NCBI RefSeq assembly: GCF_027257175.1
Contig: NZ_JAPFGD010000010.1
Location: forward strand, 84,245 to 148,244
DNA from: Castellaniella sp. S9
Lineage (GTDB): Bacteria > Pseudomonadota > Gammaproteobacteria > Burkholderiales > Burkholderiaceae_B
Reading direction: 5' to 3'
Length of the DNA stretch: 64,000 bases
The position numbers and the translations under genes are program-made. Shown one piece after another: positions 17,296-27,720 of this stretch (its first letter is position 1; each line of letters starts with the position of its first letter). The notes under the pieces were generated by a model, which did not search any database, was not told the DNA's origin, and worked only from the letters and a program-made list of their open reading frames with translations.

Positions 17296-18413
17296 TAGGC
17301 GCTCCTGAGAACCTGGCCGTCCTTGCAGACCATGCAGGCTTTGATGATCTCGTCGTCCTCGGCCAGGGCCGGGCGGCCCTCGGCGTCGGCGACCAGCTTC
17401 ATGAAATCGAGGATGTTGCGGGCATACAGCGCGGATGCATCCGTGGGCAGCAGGGCCGGCAGGTTGGCGAGCCCGACCAGCGTGACGCCGCCGTGCCGCA
17501 CGATCTGGTCGCGCACCGAGAGCGGGCAATTGCCGCCGCGCTCGACCGCAAGGTCGACGATGACCGAGCCCGGCTTCATGGCCTCGACCGTTTCCGGCTG
17601 GATGAGGGTCGGCGCCGGCCGCCCCGGGATCAGGGCGGTGGTGATGACGATGTCGGCCTGCTTGCAGCGCTCGGCCACCAGGGCCGCCTGGCGCGTCATC
17701 CAGGCCGCGGGCATGGGGCGCGCGTAGCCGCCCACGCCCTCGGCGATCTCGCGTTCCTCGTCGGTTTCGTAGGGCACGTCGATGAACTTGGCCCCCAGGG
17801 ACTCGACCTGCTCGCGGGCGGCCGGACGCACGTCCGAGGCCTCGACCACCGCACCCAGGCGGCGCGCCGTGGCGATGGCCTGCAGGCCGGCCACGCCGGC
17901 GCCCAGGATCACGGCGCGCGCGGCCTTGAGCGTGCCGGCTGCCGTCATCATCATCGGGAAGATGCGGCCGTAGTATTGCGTGGCCAGCAGCACCGCCTTG
18001 TAGCCGGCCAGGTTCGCCTGCGAGGACAGCACGTCCAGGCTCTGGGCGCGGGTGATGCGGGGGGCGGCCTCCAGCGCGAAGGCCGTCAGTCCCGCCTCGG
18101 CCATGGCCTGCAGGTTGTCGCGGTCGAACGGATCGAGCATGCCCACGAGCAGGGTGCCGCGCCGCATCTGCGCGCGCTCGGCCGCATCGGGCGCGCGCAC
18201 CTTGAAGACCAGTTCGCTGGACAGCGCCGTGGCCGCATCGACGAGCTGGGCGCCGGCCTGCTCGTAGTCCGCGTCCGGATAGTGCGCGGCCTCGCCGGCG
18301 CCCCGTTCGATGCGGACGTCGTGGCCGGATTTGACGAGCTTTTTGACGGTCTCGGGCGTGGTGGCGACACGGGTTTCGCCGGGTGTTGTCTCGCGTGGGA
18401 TCCCTATCTGCAT
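17295..18413 (-). CDS. pntAA: NAD(P) transhydrogenase subunit alpha part 1
   Basis: 372-residue NAD(H)-binding domain I of the transhydrogenase, related to alanine dehydrogenase. Seen: MQIGIPRET start, the ARAVILGAGVAGLQA nucleotide-binding loop near 167-180 and SDVRP after it. It lacks membrane helices, which are supplied by pntAB. It is the first gene of the operon and lies about 50 bp from the metY stop upstream, so read-through from metY is possible. Confidence 0.95.
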   Translation of the reverse strand: MQIGIPRETTPGETRVATTPETVKKLVKSGHDVRIERGAGEAAHYPDADYEQAGAQLVDAATALSSELVFKVRAPDAAERAQMRRGTLLVGMLDPFDRDNLQAMAEAGLTAFALEAAPRITRAQSLDVLSSQANLAGYKAVLLATQYYGRIFPMMMTAAGTLKAARAVILGAGVAGLQAIATARRLGAVVEASDVRPAAREQVESLGAKFIDVPYETDEEREIAEGVGGYARPMPAAWMTRQAALVAERCKQADIVITTALIPGRPAPTLIQPETVEAMKPGSVIVDLAVERGGNCPLSVRDQIVRHGGVTLVGLANLPALLPTDASALYARNILDFMKLVADAEGRPALAEDDEIIKACMVCKDGQVLRSA

Positions 18414-18462
18414 GGTCCCCCCGCCGCTGCGCTGTTCATTGGACGGTTCCTCCTGTGATGAA

Positions 18463-19722
18463 TTATCGGCTGGCGGCCAGTGCCTGGTCCAGGTCGGCCA
18501 GGATATCGTCGATGTGCTCGATGCCGATCGACAGCCGGATCATATCCTCGCCCACGCCGGCGCTGGCCAGTTCCTCGGGGCTGAGCTGGCGGTGCGTGGT
18601 CGAGGCCGGGTGGCAGGCCAGGGACTTGGCGTCGCCGATGTTCACCAGCCGCAGGATGAGCTGCAGCGCGTCGATGAACTTGGCGCCGGCCTCGATCCCG
18701 CCCTTGATGCCGAAGGACAGGATGCTGGCCGGCGGGCCGCCCATGTATTTGCGCGCGAGGGCGTGCTCGGGGTGGCTTTCGAGGCCCGCGTAGTTCACCC
18801 AGGCGACGTTCGGGTGCGCATCGAGGAAGCGCGCCACCGCCAGTGCGTTGCTGTTGTGGCGCTCCATGCGCAGGGCCAGGGTCTCGATGCCCTGCAGGAT
18901 CAGGAAGGCATTGAAGGGCGACAGGGCCCCACCGGTGTTGCGCAGGGGCACCACGCGGCAGCGCCCGATGAAGGCCGCCGGACCGAAGGCCTCGGTGTAG
19001 ACCACGCCGTGGTAGGACGGGTCGGGCTCGTTGAGCATGGGGAAGCGGTCCTTGTGCTCGGTCCAGGGGAAGGTGCCGCCGTCGACGATGGCGCCGGCGA
19101 TGCTGTTGCCGTGTCCGCCCATGTACTTGGTGAGCGCATGCACCACGATGTCCGCGCCCCATTCGAAGGGCCGGCACAGCGCCGGCGAGGCCACGGTGTT
19201 GTCGACGATCAGGGGAACGCCGTGGCGGTGGGCGGCCTGGGCGATGGCCTCGATGTCGACGATGTTGCCGGCCGGATTGCCGATGGTCTCGCAGAACACC
19301 GCCTTGGTCTTGCCATCGATCAGCGCCTCGATCGCGGCCACGTCGTCGTGCGGCGCGAAGCGCACCTCGAGCCCCTGGCGCGGGAAGGTATGGGCGAACA
19401 GATTGTAGGTGCCGCCGTAGAGCTTGCTGGTCGCGACGATATTGTCGCCGGCCTGGGCGATCGTCTGGATGGCGTAGGTCACAGCGGTCATGCCCGAGGC
19501 GACGGCCAGCGCGGCCACGCGCTTTTCGAGGACGTCAGTCGTCGGGTTCATGATCCGGGTATAGATATTGCCTGCGACCTTCAGGTCGAACAGGTCGGCG
19601 CCGTGTTGCGTGTCATCGAAGGCATAGGAGGTGGTCTGGTAGATGGGCACCGCCACCGCCTTGGTCGTGGGGTCGGGCGTATATCCGGCGTGAATGGCGA
19701 GGGTGTCGAATTTGTGGCTCAT
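18463..19722 (-). CDS. metY: O-acetylhomoserine sulfhydrylase (PLP)
   Basis: Cys/Met-metabolism PLP enzyme, 419 residues, making homocysteine from O-acetylhomoserine and sulfide. Seen: FDTLAIHAGYTPDP opening, the YQTTSYAFDDT block, the VDNTVASPALCRPFEWGADIVVHALTKY region with the PLP-binding Lys in ALTKYMGGHG, and the IGIEHIDDILADLDQAL end. All are typical of MetY rather than MetB. The start at 19722 has AGGACA upstream. It is transcribed away from the asmA-like gene. Confidence 0.93.
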   Translation of the reverse strand: MSHKFDTLAIHAGYTPDPTTKAVAVPIYQTTSYAFDDTQHGADLFDLKVAGNIYTRIMNPTTDVLEKRVAALAVASGMTAVTYAIQTIAQAGDNIVATSKLYGGTYNLFAHTFPRQGLEVRFAPHDDVAAIEALIDGKTKAVFCETIGNPAGNIVDIEAIAQAAHRHGVPLIVDNTVASPALCRPFEWGADIVVHALTKYMGGHGNSIAGAIVDGGTFPWTEHKDRFPMLNEPDPSYHGVVYTEAFGPAAFIGRCRVVPLRNTGGALSPFNAFLILQGIETLALRMERHNSNALAVARFLDAHPNVAWVNYAGLESHPEHALARKYMGGPPASILSFGIKGGIEAGAKFIDALQLILRLVNIGDAKSLACHPASTTHRQLSPEELASAGVGEDMIRLSIGIEHIDDILADLDQALAASR

Positions 19723-19809
19723 TGGGGTGTCCTGTCGTGTTCCGGGTCTGGCGCCGTGAGGGCGAACGTTCAATCGTAACGGCTACGAACCCTCATGGGC
19801 AGAAATTTC

Positions 19810-19838
19810 TTGAATGTCTTTATTCCTACGGGTTATAT
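19810..19838 (+). promoter_or_regulatory. Possible sigma70 promoter before the asmA-like gene
   Basis: TTGAAT (19810-19815), 17 bases, TTATAT (19833-19838) in an AT-richer part of the 272-bp metY/asmA intergenic region, about 155 bp before the asmA start. Nothing else was recognised in this gap. Confidence 0.4.
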
Positions 19839-19994
19839 ACAACAGTCCAGACACTGCTGTCGATAGCAGTGGAAGGCGAAACAAGGTGTATGCGAGCCGC
19901 CTGGGCGTCGTACGCAGCCGCGCCATGGGTTAGCATGCTGGAGTATTGCCTGCTGGACGGCGGGCCGTAGCCATTGGGTGAGCGCAGGATTCAT

Positions 19995-22571
19995 ATGAAT
20001 GTTTGGTTGAAGCGGATCGTATTCGGTCTGGTCGTCGTCGTGATCGCCGCGACCGTCGGGCTGGCCATTTTCCTGTTGACCTTCAATCCGAACGCCTACA
20101 AGGACAAGCTCCAGAGCCTCGTCTACGCCCATTATCAGCGCACCCTGACGATCGACGGCGACATCAGCCTGTCCCTGTTTCCGCGTATCGGCCTGTCGGT
20201 GGGCGACGTGGCCCTGTCCAACCGCGACGGCAAGGATGTCTTCGTCTCCATCGAGAGCGCGCGCTTTGCCGTGGCGATCTGGCCCTTGCTGTCCAACCGG
20301 CTGGTGGTCGACCACGTGGCGGTCAATGGCCTGAAGGCCTGGGTCACCCGCGATGCCGAGGGCCGGTTCAACTTCAGCGATCTGATCGGCTCCGAGGCGG
20401 CGGCCGGCGCGCCGTCCGCGGCGGGGGTGGCCGTGGCGCCGGTGGCGTTGGCGGCCGGCGCCCAGCGTGCCGAGCTGGACATCGATATCGCGGGCCTGGA
20501 GCTCAAGGATGGCCAGGTCCACTACCTGGACCAGCGCGACGGCATGTCGGCCACGATCACCGGTATCGAGGCGGCGACCGGCCGGGTGACCTACGACCAG
20601 CCCTTCGACGTCTCGGTCAAAGGCGACCTGGCGGGCCACGATCCGGCGCTGGATGCGCATTTCGAGGCGCAGGCGCTGCTGCGGCTGAATCCCGCCGTGA
20701 GCGGCTACGGGGCCCAAAAGATCAACGTCCAGTTCACGGGGCGCGCCGGCAACCTGGACAAGGCCGCGGCGGCGCTCAGGGGCAACCTGGCCTACAACGG
20801 GACCGAGCGCACGTTCTCCGCCGGAAACCTGGAGCTGACGGTGTCCGGCGACGTGCTAGGCGCCCATCCCGTCAGTGGCCTCAAGGCCACCCTGTCCGCG
20901 CCCCGGATCCGGCTGGACCAGCGCAACGCCGAGCTGCAGATCGACAAGCTCGCGCTGCGCGCATCCGGCAAGGACGAGCTGGGCGACGTAGAGCTGGCGT
21001 TCGATGCGCCCGCGCTGTCGATTTCGCCTGAGTCCGCGCAGGGCGACCCGGTGACGGGCACGGTCAAGGTATCCGGCAGGAACACGCTTGCGCTCGCCTT
21101 CAAGCTCGAGGGCCTGTCGGGCAATGCCAACGAGCTGCGCCTGCGGACGATGACGCTGGACGGCGGCATCACTCAGGGGGATCGGCTGACGCAGCTGCAG
21201 CTCACCTCGCCCCTGACCTGGGACCGGTCGCTGCGCAAGGGATCGCTGTCGGCGATCAAGGGCGACCTGAGCATCCGGGATGCGGCCTCCGAGGCGCCCG
21301 TGTTCGAGTTCCCCTTGATCGGCAGCGTCCATCTGGACCAGGTCAAGGACACTCTGGATGCCGACATCAACGCGGTGATCGAGGGCGGCCAGTTCGGCTT
21401 CAAGTCCCAGACGCAGCGACTGGCCGACCCGCAGACCCGGTTCGCGCTGACGGCCGATCGGCTCGACCTGAACCGCTGGCTGGCGCCCCCGCCCAGTCCC
21501 GCCAAGGCGGAAAAGGGCGCCGCAAAAGCGGCCTCCGACGGCGAATCGGCCGCTGAGGCATCCCCGGCGCCGTCCGCGCCGCAGCCGGCCCAGCAGGCCG
21601 CGGACAGCGAACGGATCGACCTGTCCTTCCTCGAGGACCAGGACATTGCGGGCACCATCGCGATCAACGACTTGCGCGTCCGTGACGTCCAGTTGCGCGA
21701 CTTGTCGGCGAACCTGAGCGTCCAGAACGACGCGCTCGAGGTCTCCAAGCTCGCGGCCAAGCTTTACGAGGGCACCCTGACCGGTGGATTCAGCGCGACC
21801 GCCGACCAGGCGTTCGCCGCGCAGCTGGCGCTCGACAAAGTGGCGGTCGAGCCCTTCATGCGGGCCCTGATCGGCCAGGGCCACCTGTCGGGCACCGCGG
21901 GCGCGCGCGCCGACGTGCGTGCCCGCGGCGCCACGGTCGATGACCTCCTGCGCTCGTTCGAGGGACGCGTGACCTGGCAGGTTCGCGACGGCGCCGTGCA
22001 CGGCATCAGCGCCTCGCAGTCGCTGGAGGACGCCTCGGCGGTCCTGCTCAACGTCCTGAAGGGCCAGCCCGGCTCGATGCACAACCCTTTCGAGGCGGGC
22101 CGCCGCACGGCCTTCAGCGCGTTTGACGGCCGAATCGATTTCCAGCGGGGGCAAGGAAAGGTGTCCAAGCTCTCGCTGGTCTCCGATCTGGTGCGGGTCA
22201 GCGAGGACAAGCCGGCCCTCATCGACCTGCCGGGGCGGCGGCTGGATCTCATGCTCAAGGCCCAGGTCACCAGCCGGCCGCCCAAGGCGCTGGCCGGCGT
22301 CATCGGGCCTTTGCTGGGCGCCACCGTGCCGGTGCGGATCTCGGGGCCATTCGAACACCTGGCCTATGGCGTGCAGTGGTCGAGCGTGCGCAACCAGGCC
22401 ATCAAGGACGCCCTCAAGACGGGGCTGATGGATCTGCTCCCCAGCGGCATCGTCCCACCGGGGGCGCCCTCGGGCGGACAGGCCGCGCCCCCGCCGCCGG
22501 CCGAGCCGGCCAAGGCGCCCGATCCCGTCAAGCGCATCGGCGAGGCCCTGAAGGGGCTGCTCGGCCAATAG
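19995..22571 (+). CDS. AsmA family protein
   Basis: Large envelope protein of 858 residues anchored by one N-terminal membrane helix (about 7-29), the rest periplasmic. The N-terminal AsmA block (NPNAYKDKLQSLV, then LVVDHVAVNGLKAWV) and a C-terminal AsmA_2 region (FEGRVTWQVRDGAVHGI, SLVSDLVRVSEDKPALIDLPGR) are recognisable. An Ala/Pro/Glu-rich linker lies near 500-535. AsmA-like proteins are bridge-like molecules linked to outer-membrane lipid homeostasis. The ATG at 19995 is chosen because the membrane helix follows directly. Confidence 0.88.
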   Translation: MNVWLKRIVFGLVVVVIAATVGLAIFLLTFNPNAYKDKLQSLVYAHYQRTLTIDGDISLSLFPRIGLSVGDVALSNRDGKDVFVSIESARFAVAIWPLLSNRLVVDHVAVNGLKAWVTRDAEGRFNFSDLIGSEAAAGAPSAAGVAVAPVALAAGAQRAELDIDIAGLELKDGQVHYLDQRDGMSATITGIEAATGRVTYDQPFDVSVKGDLAGHDPALDAHFEAQALLRLNPAVSGYGAQKINVQFTGRAGNLDKAAAALRGNLAYNGTERTFSAGNLELTVSGDVLGAHPVSGLKATLSAPRIRLDQRNAELQIDKLALRASGKDELGDVELAFDAPALSISPESAQGDPVTGTVKVSGRNTLALAFKLEGLSGNANELRLRTMTLDGGITQGDRLTQLQLTSPLTWDRSLRKGSLSAIKGDLSIRDAASEAPVFEFPLIGSVHLDQVKDTLDADINAVIEGGQFGFKSQTQRLADPQTRFALTADRLDLNRWLAPPPSPAKAEKGAAKAASDGESAAEASPAPSAPQPAQQAADSERIDLSFLEDQDIAGTIAINDLRVRDVQLRDLSANLSVQNDALEVSKLAAKLYEGTLTGGFSATADQAFAAQLALDKVAVEPFMRALIGQGHLSGTAGARADVRARGATVDDLLRSFEGRVTWQVRDGAVHGISASQSLEDASAVLLNVLKGQPGSMHNPFEAGRRTAFSAFDGRIDFQRGQGKVSKLSLVSDLVRVSEDKPALIDLPGRRLDLMLKAQVTSRPPKALAGVIGPLLGATVPVRISGPFEHLAYGVQWSSVRNQAIKDALKTGLMDLLPSGIVPPGAPSGGQAAPPPPAEPAKAPDPVKRIGEALKGLLGQ

Positions 22572-22618
22572 GCGGCATGATTTCCGTATTCCCTTGAACC
22601 CGAAGAGACTGTTTTCCG

Positions 22619-23002
22619 ATGACCACTCGAGCCAGCACCCCCATCGCCGCCTGCCAGGCGTTGAATGATCCCGACGCACTCGCCTACGATAGGCGCTGGC
22701 TCGTGGTCGACGAGAACGGCCAGTGGCTGGATGCGGCGCGCGCCGATGGCCTGTCGCGCATCGAGCTCGGCATCCGCTTCGGCTACCTGGTGCTGCGCGC
22801 GCCGGGCATGTTGCGCCTGGACATCCCGATGGACGTGATCGAGGATGACGACAGCGTCGTGGGCGAAGCCCGGGTGGACGCGCAGGCGGTGCGCGTGGTC
22901 GACGAGGGTGAGCTGGCGGCCGCCTGGCTGACGGAACTGCTGGGCAGGCCCGCGCGCCTGGTCAAGGTCCATCCCGAGGCGGATCCGGTCGCCTGGCCCT
23001 GA
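22619..23002 (+). CDS. Free-standing MOSC N-terminal beta-barrel protein
   Basis: 127 residues resembling only the MOSC N-terminal domain: YDRRWLVVDENGQWL (about 23-37) is the characteristic strand pair of the beta-barrel that normally precedes a MOSC domain in molybdenum-cofactor sulfurase relatives. The catalytic MOSC domain is absent, and the gene ends naturally 42 bp before coaD with no MOSC remnant downstream. It follows the asmA-like gene by 47 bp on the same strand. Function unknown. Confidence 0.75.
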   Translation: MTTRASTPIAACQALNDPDALAYDRRWLVVDENGQWLDAARADGLSRIELGIRFGYLVLRAPGMLRLDIPMDVIEDDDSVVGEARVDAQAVRVVDEGELAAAWLTELLGRPARLVKVHPEADPVAWP

Positions 23003-23044
23003 GCCTCGGCGGTCGGGCCGGCGTGGGTCCTCGGGCGGCGCCGT

Positions 23045-24198
<1,154 letters not shown>

Positions 24199-24257
24199 GC
24201 AGCGCCCGGCGCTCGGCCGGGCTTCGTACAATTGCTGGATCGACTAGTGTAAATCGT

Positions 24258-25436
24258 ATGTTCAGCTTTTTTAAACGCAAGAAACCCGCGGAAGACGCGC
24301 TCGACGAGGTGATTGCCGCTCCCGAGGCGCCGCCCGACGAGGCGCGCCTCGCGCAGGCCCTGGCGTCGATGCAGGCTGCCGCAGACGCGCCGCCGCCCGG
24401 CGAGGCTATCGCCGAACCCGGCGTCGCGGCCGAGGCGCCCGCCGAACCCGTCCAGCCGCCCGACGCGTGGTCCGACCGGCCCGATGCGGCGGCCCCTGCG
24501 GACCTGGCCGCGGCCGAGGCGGGTTCCTGGCTGTCGCGCCTGCGGCGCGGCCTGTCGCGCACCGGTCAAAGCATCGGCGGGCTGTTCGTGGGCGTCAAGG
24601 TCGACGAGTCCCTGTTCGACGAGCTCGAGACCGCACTCATCATGGCCGATGCCGGCGTCGAGGCCACGCAAACGCTCATCACCGCCTTGCGGGCGCGGGT
24701 GCGCAAGGATCGGCTCGAGGATCCGGCGGCGGTCAAGGCGGCCCTGCGCGACATCCTGGCCGAGCACCTGCGGGTCCTGGAAAAGCCCTTCGTGGTGGGC
24801 GAGGCCGCGCCCATGGTCGTGATGATCGCCGGGGTCAACGGCGCCGGCAAGACCACCTCCATCGGCAAGCTCGCGCACGCGCTGCAGGCGCGCAAGGCCA
24901 GCGTGCTGCTGGCCGCGGGCGACACGTTCCGCGCCGCGGCGCGCGAGCAGCTCGTCGCCTGGGGTGCGCGCAACAACGTGACCGTGATCGCCCAGGAGGG
25001 CGGCGACCCGGCAGCGGTCGCGTTCGACGCGGTCAACGCCGGGCGCGCCCGGCGGGCCGACGTGGTGCTGATCGATACCGCCGGCCGCCTGCCCACGCAG
25101 TTGCACCTGATGGAGGAACTCAAAAAGATCAAGCGCGTGATCGGCAAGGCCGATGACGCCGCGCCGCATGAGGTCTTGCTGGTGGTCGATGGCAATACGG
25201 GCCAGAATGCGATATCCCAGATTCGCGCCTTCGACGCCGCCTTGCAGCTCACCGGCCTGGTGGTGACCAAACTGGACGGTACCGCCAAGGGCGGCACGCT
25301 GGCGGCGGTCGCCGCCGGCAGCCAGGGCGTGCGGCCGATTCCCGTCTACTGGATCGGCGTGGGCGAGGGCATGCATGACCTTCAGCCTTTCGTCGCCACC
25401 GAGTTCGCCGACGCCTTGCTGGGCGGCCGGGCCTGA
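24258..25436 (+). CDS. ftsY: Signal recognition particle receptor
   Basis: SRP GTPase receptor that docks translating ribosomes to the inner membrane. 392 residues: an acidic Ala/Pro-rich A domain (about 10-90), the helical N domain, and the G domain with the P-loop GVNGAGKTT at 192-200, DTAGRLP, and TKLDGTAKGG. The basic N-terminus MFSFFKRKK is a membrane-targeting start. Followed after 50 bp by ribBX. Confidence 0.97.
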   Translation: MFSFFKRKKPAEDALDEVIAAPEAPPDEARLAQALASMQAAADAPPPGEAIAEPGVAAEAPAEPVQPPDAWSDRPDAAAPADLAAAEAGSWLSRLRRGLSRTGQSIGGLFVGVKVDESLFDELETALIMADAGVEATQTLITALRARVRKDRLEDPAAVKAALRDILAEHLRVLEKPFVVGEAAPMVVMIAGVNGAGKTTSIGKLAHALQARKASVLLAAGDTFRAAAREQLVAWGARNNVTVIAQEGGDPAAVAFDAVNAGRARRADVVLIDTAGRLPTQLHLMEELKKIKRVIGKADDAAPHEVLLVVDGNTGQNAISQIRAFDAALQLTGLVVTKLDGTAKGGTLAAVAAGSQGVRPIPVYWIGVGEGMHDLQPFVATEFADALLGGRA

Positions 25437-25438
25437 AA

Positions 25439-25453
25439 GCCCCGTCGCGGGGC
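25439..25453 (+). terminator. Small hairpin between ftsY and ribBX
   Basis: GCCCCG-tcg-CGGGGC stem right after the ftsY stop, followed by GGTTAAAAT, which resembles a -10 element as much as a T-poor terminator tail. The gap is too short for an FMN riboswitch, and none is seen. Confidence 0.35.
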
Positions 25454-25486
25454 GGTTAAAATGTTCGATTCCCTTTAAGGTCTCTT

Positions 25487-26668
25487 ATGAGCGCAAGCAC
25501 CGACGCCGAATTCGAGGCGGCGCAATCCTTCGAAATTTCCCCCGTCCCCGAGATCGTCGCCGAATTGCGCGCCGGGCACATGGTGATCCTGGTCGACGAG
25601 GAGGACCGCGAAAACGAAGGCGACCTCGTCATGGCCGCCGACTTCGTCACGCCGGATGCGATCAATTTCATGGTCACGCACGCCCGCGGCCTGGTCTGCC
25701 TGACCTTGACCCAGGACCGCTGCCGGCAGTTGCAGCTGCCGCTCATGGCCAACCAGAACGGCACGCGCTACGGCACCAACTTCACGGTATCGATCGAGGC
25801 CGCCGAAGGGGTGCAGACGGGGATTTCCGCCGCCGACCGGGCGCGCACCATCCAGGCGGCGGTGGCGCGCGACGCGCGTCCGTCCGACCTGGTCCAGCCG
25901 GGCCATATCTTTCCGGTGCGCGCGGTGCAGGGCGGCGTCCTGGTGCGCGCGGGCCACACCGAGGCGGGCTGCGACCTGACGGCCATGGCGGGCTTGACGC
26001 CGGCGGCCGTCATTTGCGAAATCCTCAAGCCCGACGGCAGCATGGCGCGCCTGCCGGACCTCAAGGTCTTCGCCCGCCGGCATGGACTGAAGATCGGCAC
26101 CATCGCCGATCTGATCCAGTACCGCGGCGAGCACGAGTCCATGATCGAACGGCTGGCCGAGCGCGACGTGCGCACGCCCTGGGGCGAGTTCCGTCTGGTT
26201 GCCTACAAGGACCTCGCCTCCCACGCGCCGCACCTGGCCCTGGTCCACGGGCGGATCGATCCCGACGACGAGACACTGGTGCGCGTCCACGAGCCCACCA
26301 GCGTGCTCGACCTCTTGTGCGAGGGGCCTACGCGCCACAGCTGGACCATTCCGGCCGCTCTGAACACAATACGCGAGGCGCCCAGCGGCGTGCTGGTCAT
26401 GATGAACTGCGAAGGCATCGAAGGCCTGATGTTCGGCCAGCTCGATGCCTGGAACCGGGGCCTGGATGCGCAAGTCCCAGGCCGCCAGGGCGACGGCGGG
26501 CGCAGCGGCCTGCGCACTTTCGGCATCGGCGCCCAGATCCTGCGCGACCTCGGCGTGGGCCGCGCGCGTCTGCTGGCCCGGCCGCGCAAAATGCCCAGCA
26601 TGGCGGGTTTTGCGCTGACCATTACGGGTTACCATAGTGAACCCGGCGACTCTTGCGCCAACACTTGA
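25487..26668 (+). CDS. ribB: 3,4-dihydroxy-2-butanone 4-phosphate synthase with degenerate GTP cyclohydrolase II domain (RibBX type)
   Basis: 393 residues. The N-terminal RibB domain (about 18-220) is intact: [10 protein letters not shown] at 37-46 (metal and substrate acids), [20 protein letters not shown] at 155-164. The C-terminal half is RibA-like in outline but lacks the zinc-binding cysteine cluster of GTP cyclohydrolase II; the matching region reads [12 protein letters not shown] with no CxxC. Such RibBX fusions are known in proteobacteria to have DHBP synthase activity only. A separate ribA should then exist elsewhere. First gene of the rib-nusB-thiL operon. Confidence 0.92.
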   Translation: MSASTDAEFEAAQSFEISPVPEIVAELRAGHMVILVDEEDRENEGDLVMAADFVTPDAINFMVTHARGLVCLTLTQDRCRQLQLPLMANQNGTRYGTNFTVSIEAAEGVQTGISAADRARTIQAAVARDARPSDLVQPGHIFPVRAVQGGVLVRAGHTEAGCDLTAMAGLTPAAVICEILKPDGSMARLPDLKVFARRHGLKIGTIADLIQYRGEHESMIERLAERDVRTPWGEFRLVAYKDLASHAPHLALVHGRIDPDDETLVRVHEPTSVLDLLCEGPTRHSWTIPAALNTIREAPSGVLVMMNCEGIEGLMFGQLDAWNRGLDAQVPGRQGDGGRSGLRTFGIGAQILRDLGVGRARLLARPRKMPSMAGFALTITGYHSEPGDSCANT

Positions 26669-26684
26669 TGATGGATGCGCGACT

Positions 26685-27224
26685 ATGAATCCTTACGTGA
26701 TGACTCCCGACATGAATGGGGAAGGCCTGCACATCGGCATCGTGCGCGCCCGTTTCAACGCCGAGATCGGCGAGGCCGAGCTCGCAACCTGCCTGAACGA
26801 ACTGGCCGCGCTCGGCGTGGACGAGCGCGACGTCATGGTCGTGAGCGTGCCCGGGGCACTCGAACTCGGCGTCGCCCTGGCCCAGATGGCCGAGACCTTC
26901 GAATTCGATGCGCTGATCGCACTGGGCGCGGTGATCCGCGGCGAGACCTACCACTTCGAGCTCGTCAGCAATGAAAGCGCCGCGGCCATCAGCCGTATCG
27001 CCCTCGAGACCGGCATCCCGGTGGCCAACGGCGTACTCACCACCGACACGGACGAGCAGGCCCAGGCGCGCGCCGCCGACAAGGGCCGCGATTGCGCGCG
27101 TGCCGCCGTCGAGATGGCCAACCTGGTCGCGGCCCTCGAGCCCGAGTCCGAGGATGACGACTACGATGAGGATGATGACGACGACGAGGATGATGACGAG
27201 GACGTCGAGGACGCCGATGACTGA
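26685..27224 (+). CDS. ribH: 6,7-dimethyl-8-ribityllumazine synthase with acidic tail
   Basis: Condenses 5-amino-6-ribitylamino-uracil with dihydroxybutanone phosphate in riboflavin synthesis. The catalytic core (about 12-150) has [27 protein letters not shown] with active-site His90, and NGVLTTDT. The last 24 residues (156-179) contain 21 Asp/Glu, an unusual polyacidic tail encoded by GAY/GAR triplets. The ATG at 26685 is chosen over an upstream frame inside ribBX. The tail codons contain the nusB start, an 8-base overlap. Confidence 0.94.
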   Translation: MNPYVMTPDMNGEGLHIGIVRARFNAEIGEAELATCLNELAALGVDERDVMVVSVPGALELGVALAQMAETFEFDALIALGAVIRGETYHFELVSNESAAAISRIALETGIPVANGVLTTDTDEQAQARAADKGRDCARAAVEMANLVAALEPESEDDDYDEDDDDDEDDDEDVEDADD

Positions 27225-27702
27225 TCCCCGGGCGGCGCGCGCGGGCCGCGGCAATGCGCGTAGCGCGCGCCGCATGGCGCGCGAATTCGCCCTGCAGGGC
27301 ATCTACGCCTGGCTGCTGCGCGGCGGCGAAGACCTGGGCGAGCTCGGCGAGATCGATGCCCACGTGCGCGACGGCGAGAATTTCGGCGATGCCGACATCC
27401 AGTGGTACCAGACGCTGCTGCAGGGCACGGTATCGCAGGCCGACGCGCTGCGCGAGCGCTTCAAGCCCTACATCGACCGCACGATCGCCGAGCTTTCGCC
27501 CATCGAGCACGCGATCCTGCTGATCGGCAGCTTCGAGCTCGTCCACCACGTCGAGGTTCCGTACCGGGTGGCCATCAACGAGGCCGTCGAACTCGCCAAA
27601 TCGTTCGGCGGCACCGACGGATTCCGCTTCGTCAACGGGGTGCTCGACAAGCTCGCCGCCGATGCGCGCGCGGCCGAGGTCGGGGCTGGGACGCGGCGCT
27701 GA
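27217..27702 (+). CDS. nusB: Transcription antitermination factor NusB
   Basis: 161-residue all-helical protein that with NusE/S10 binds boxA of rRNA leaders. Seen: [42 protein letters not shown] and [34 protein letters not shown], the strongest NusB signature. The ATG at 27217 sits inside the acidic-tail codons of ribH, so the genes are coupled. A boxA target is visible in this same window at 63920. Confidence 0.96.
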   Translation: MTDPRAARAGRGNARSARRMAREFALQGIYAWLLRGGEDLGELGEIDAHVRDGENFGDADIQWYQTLLQGTVSQADALRERFKPYIDRTIAELSPIEHAILLIGSFELVHHVEVPYRVAINEAVELAKSFGGTDGFRFVNGVLDKLAADARAAEVGAGTRR

Positions 27703-27720
27703 AGCGGCTGGGGCACACCC

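Noticed and set aside
25437..25486. Possible FMN riboswitch before the riboflavin genes
   Set aside because: Only 50 bp separate ftsY from ribBX, too short for the element, and its conserved blocks are not seen.
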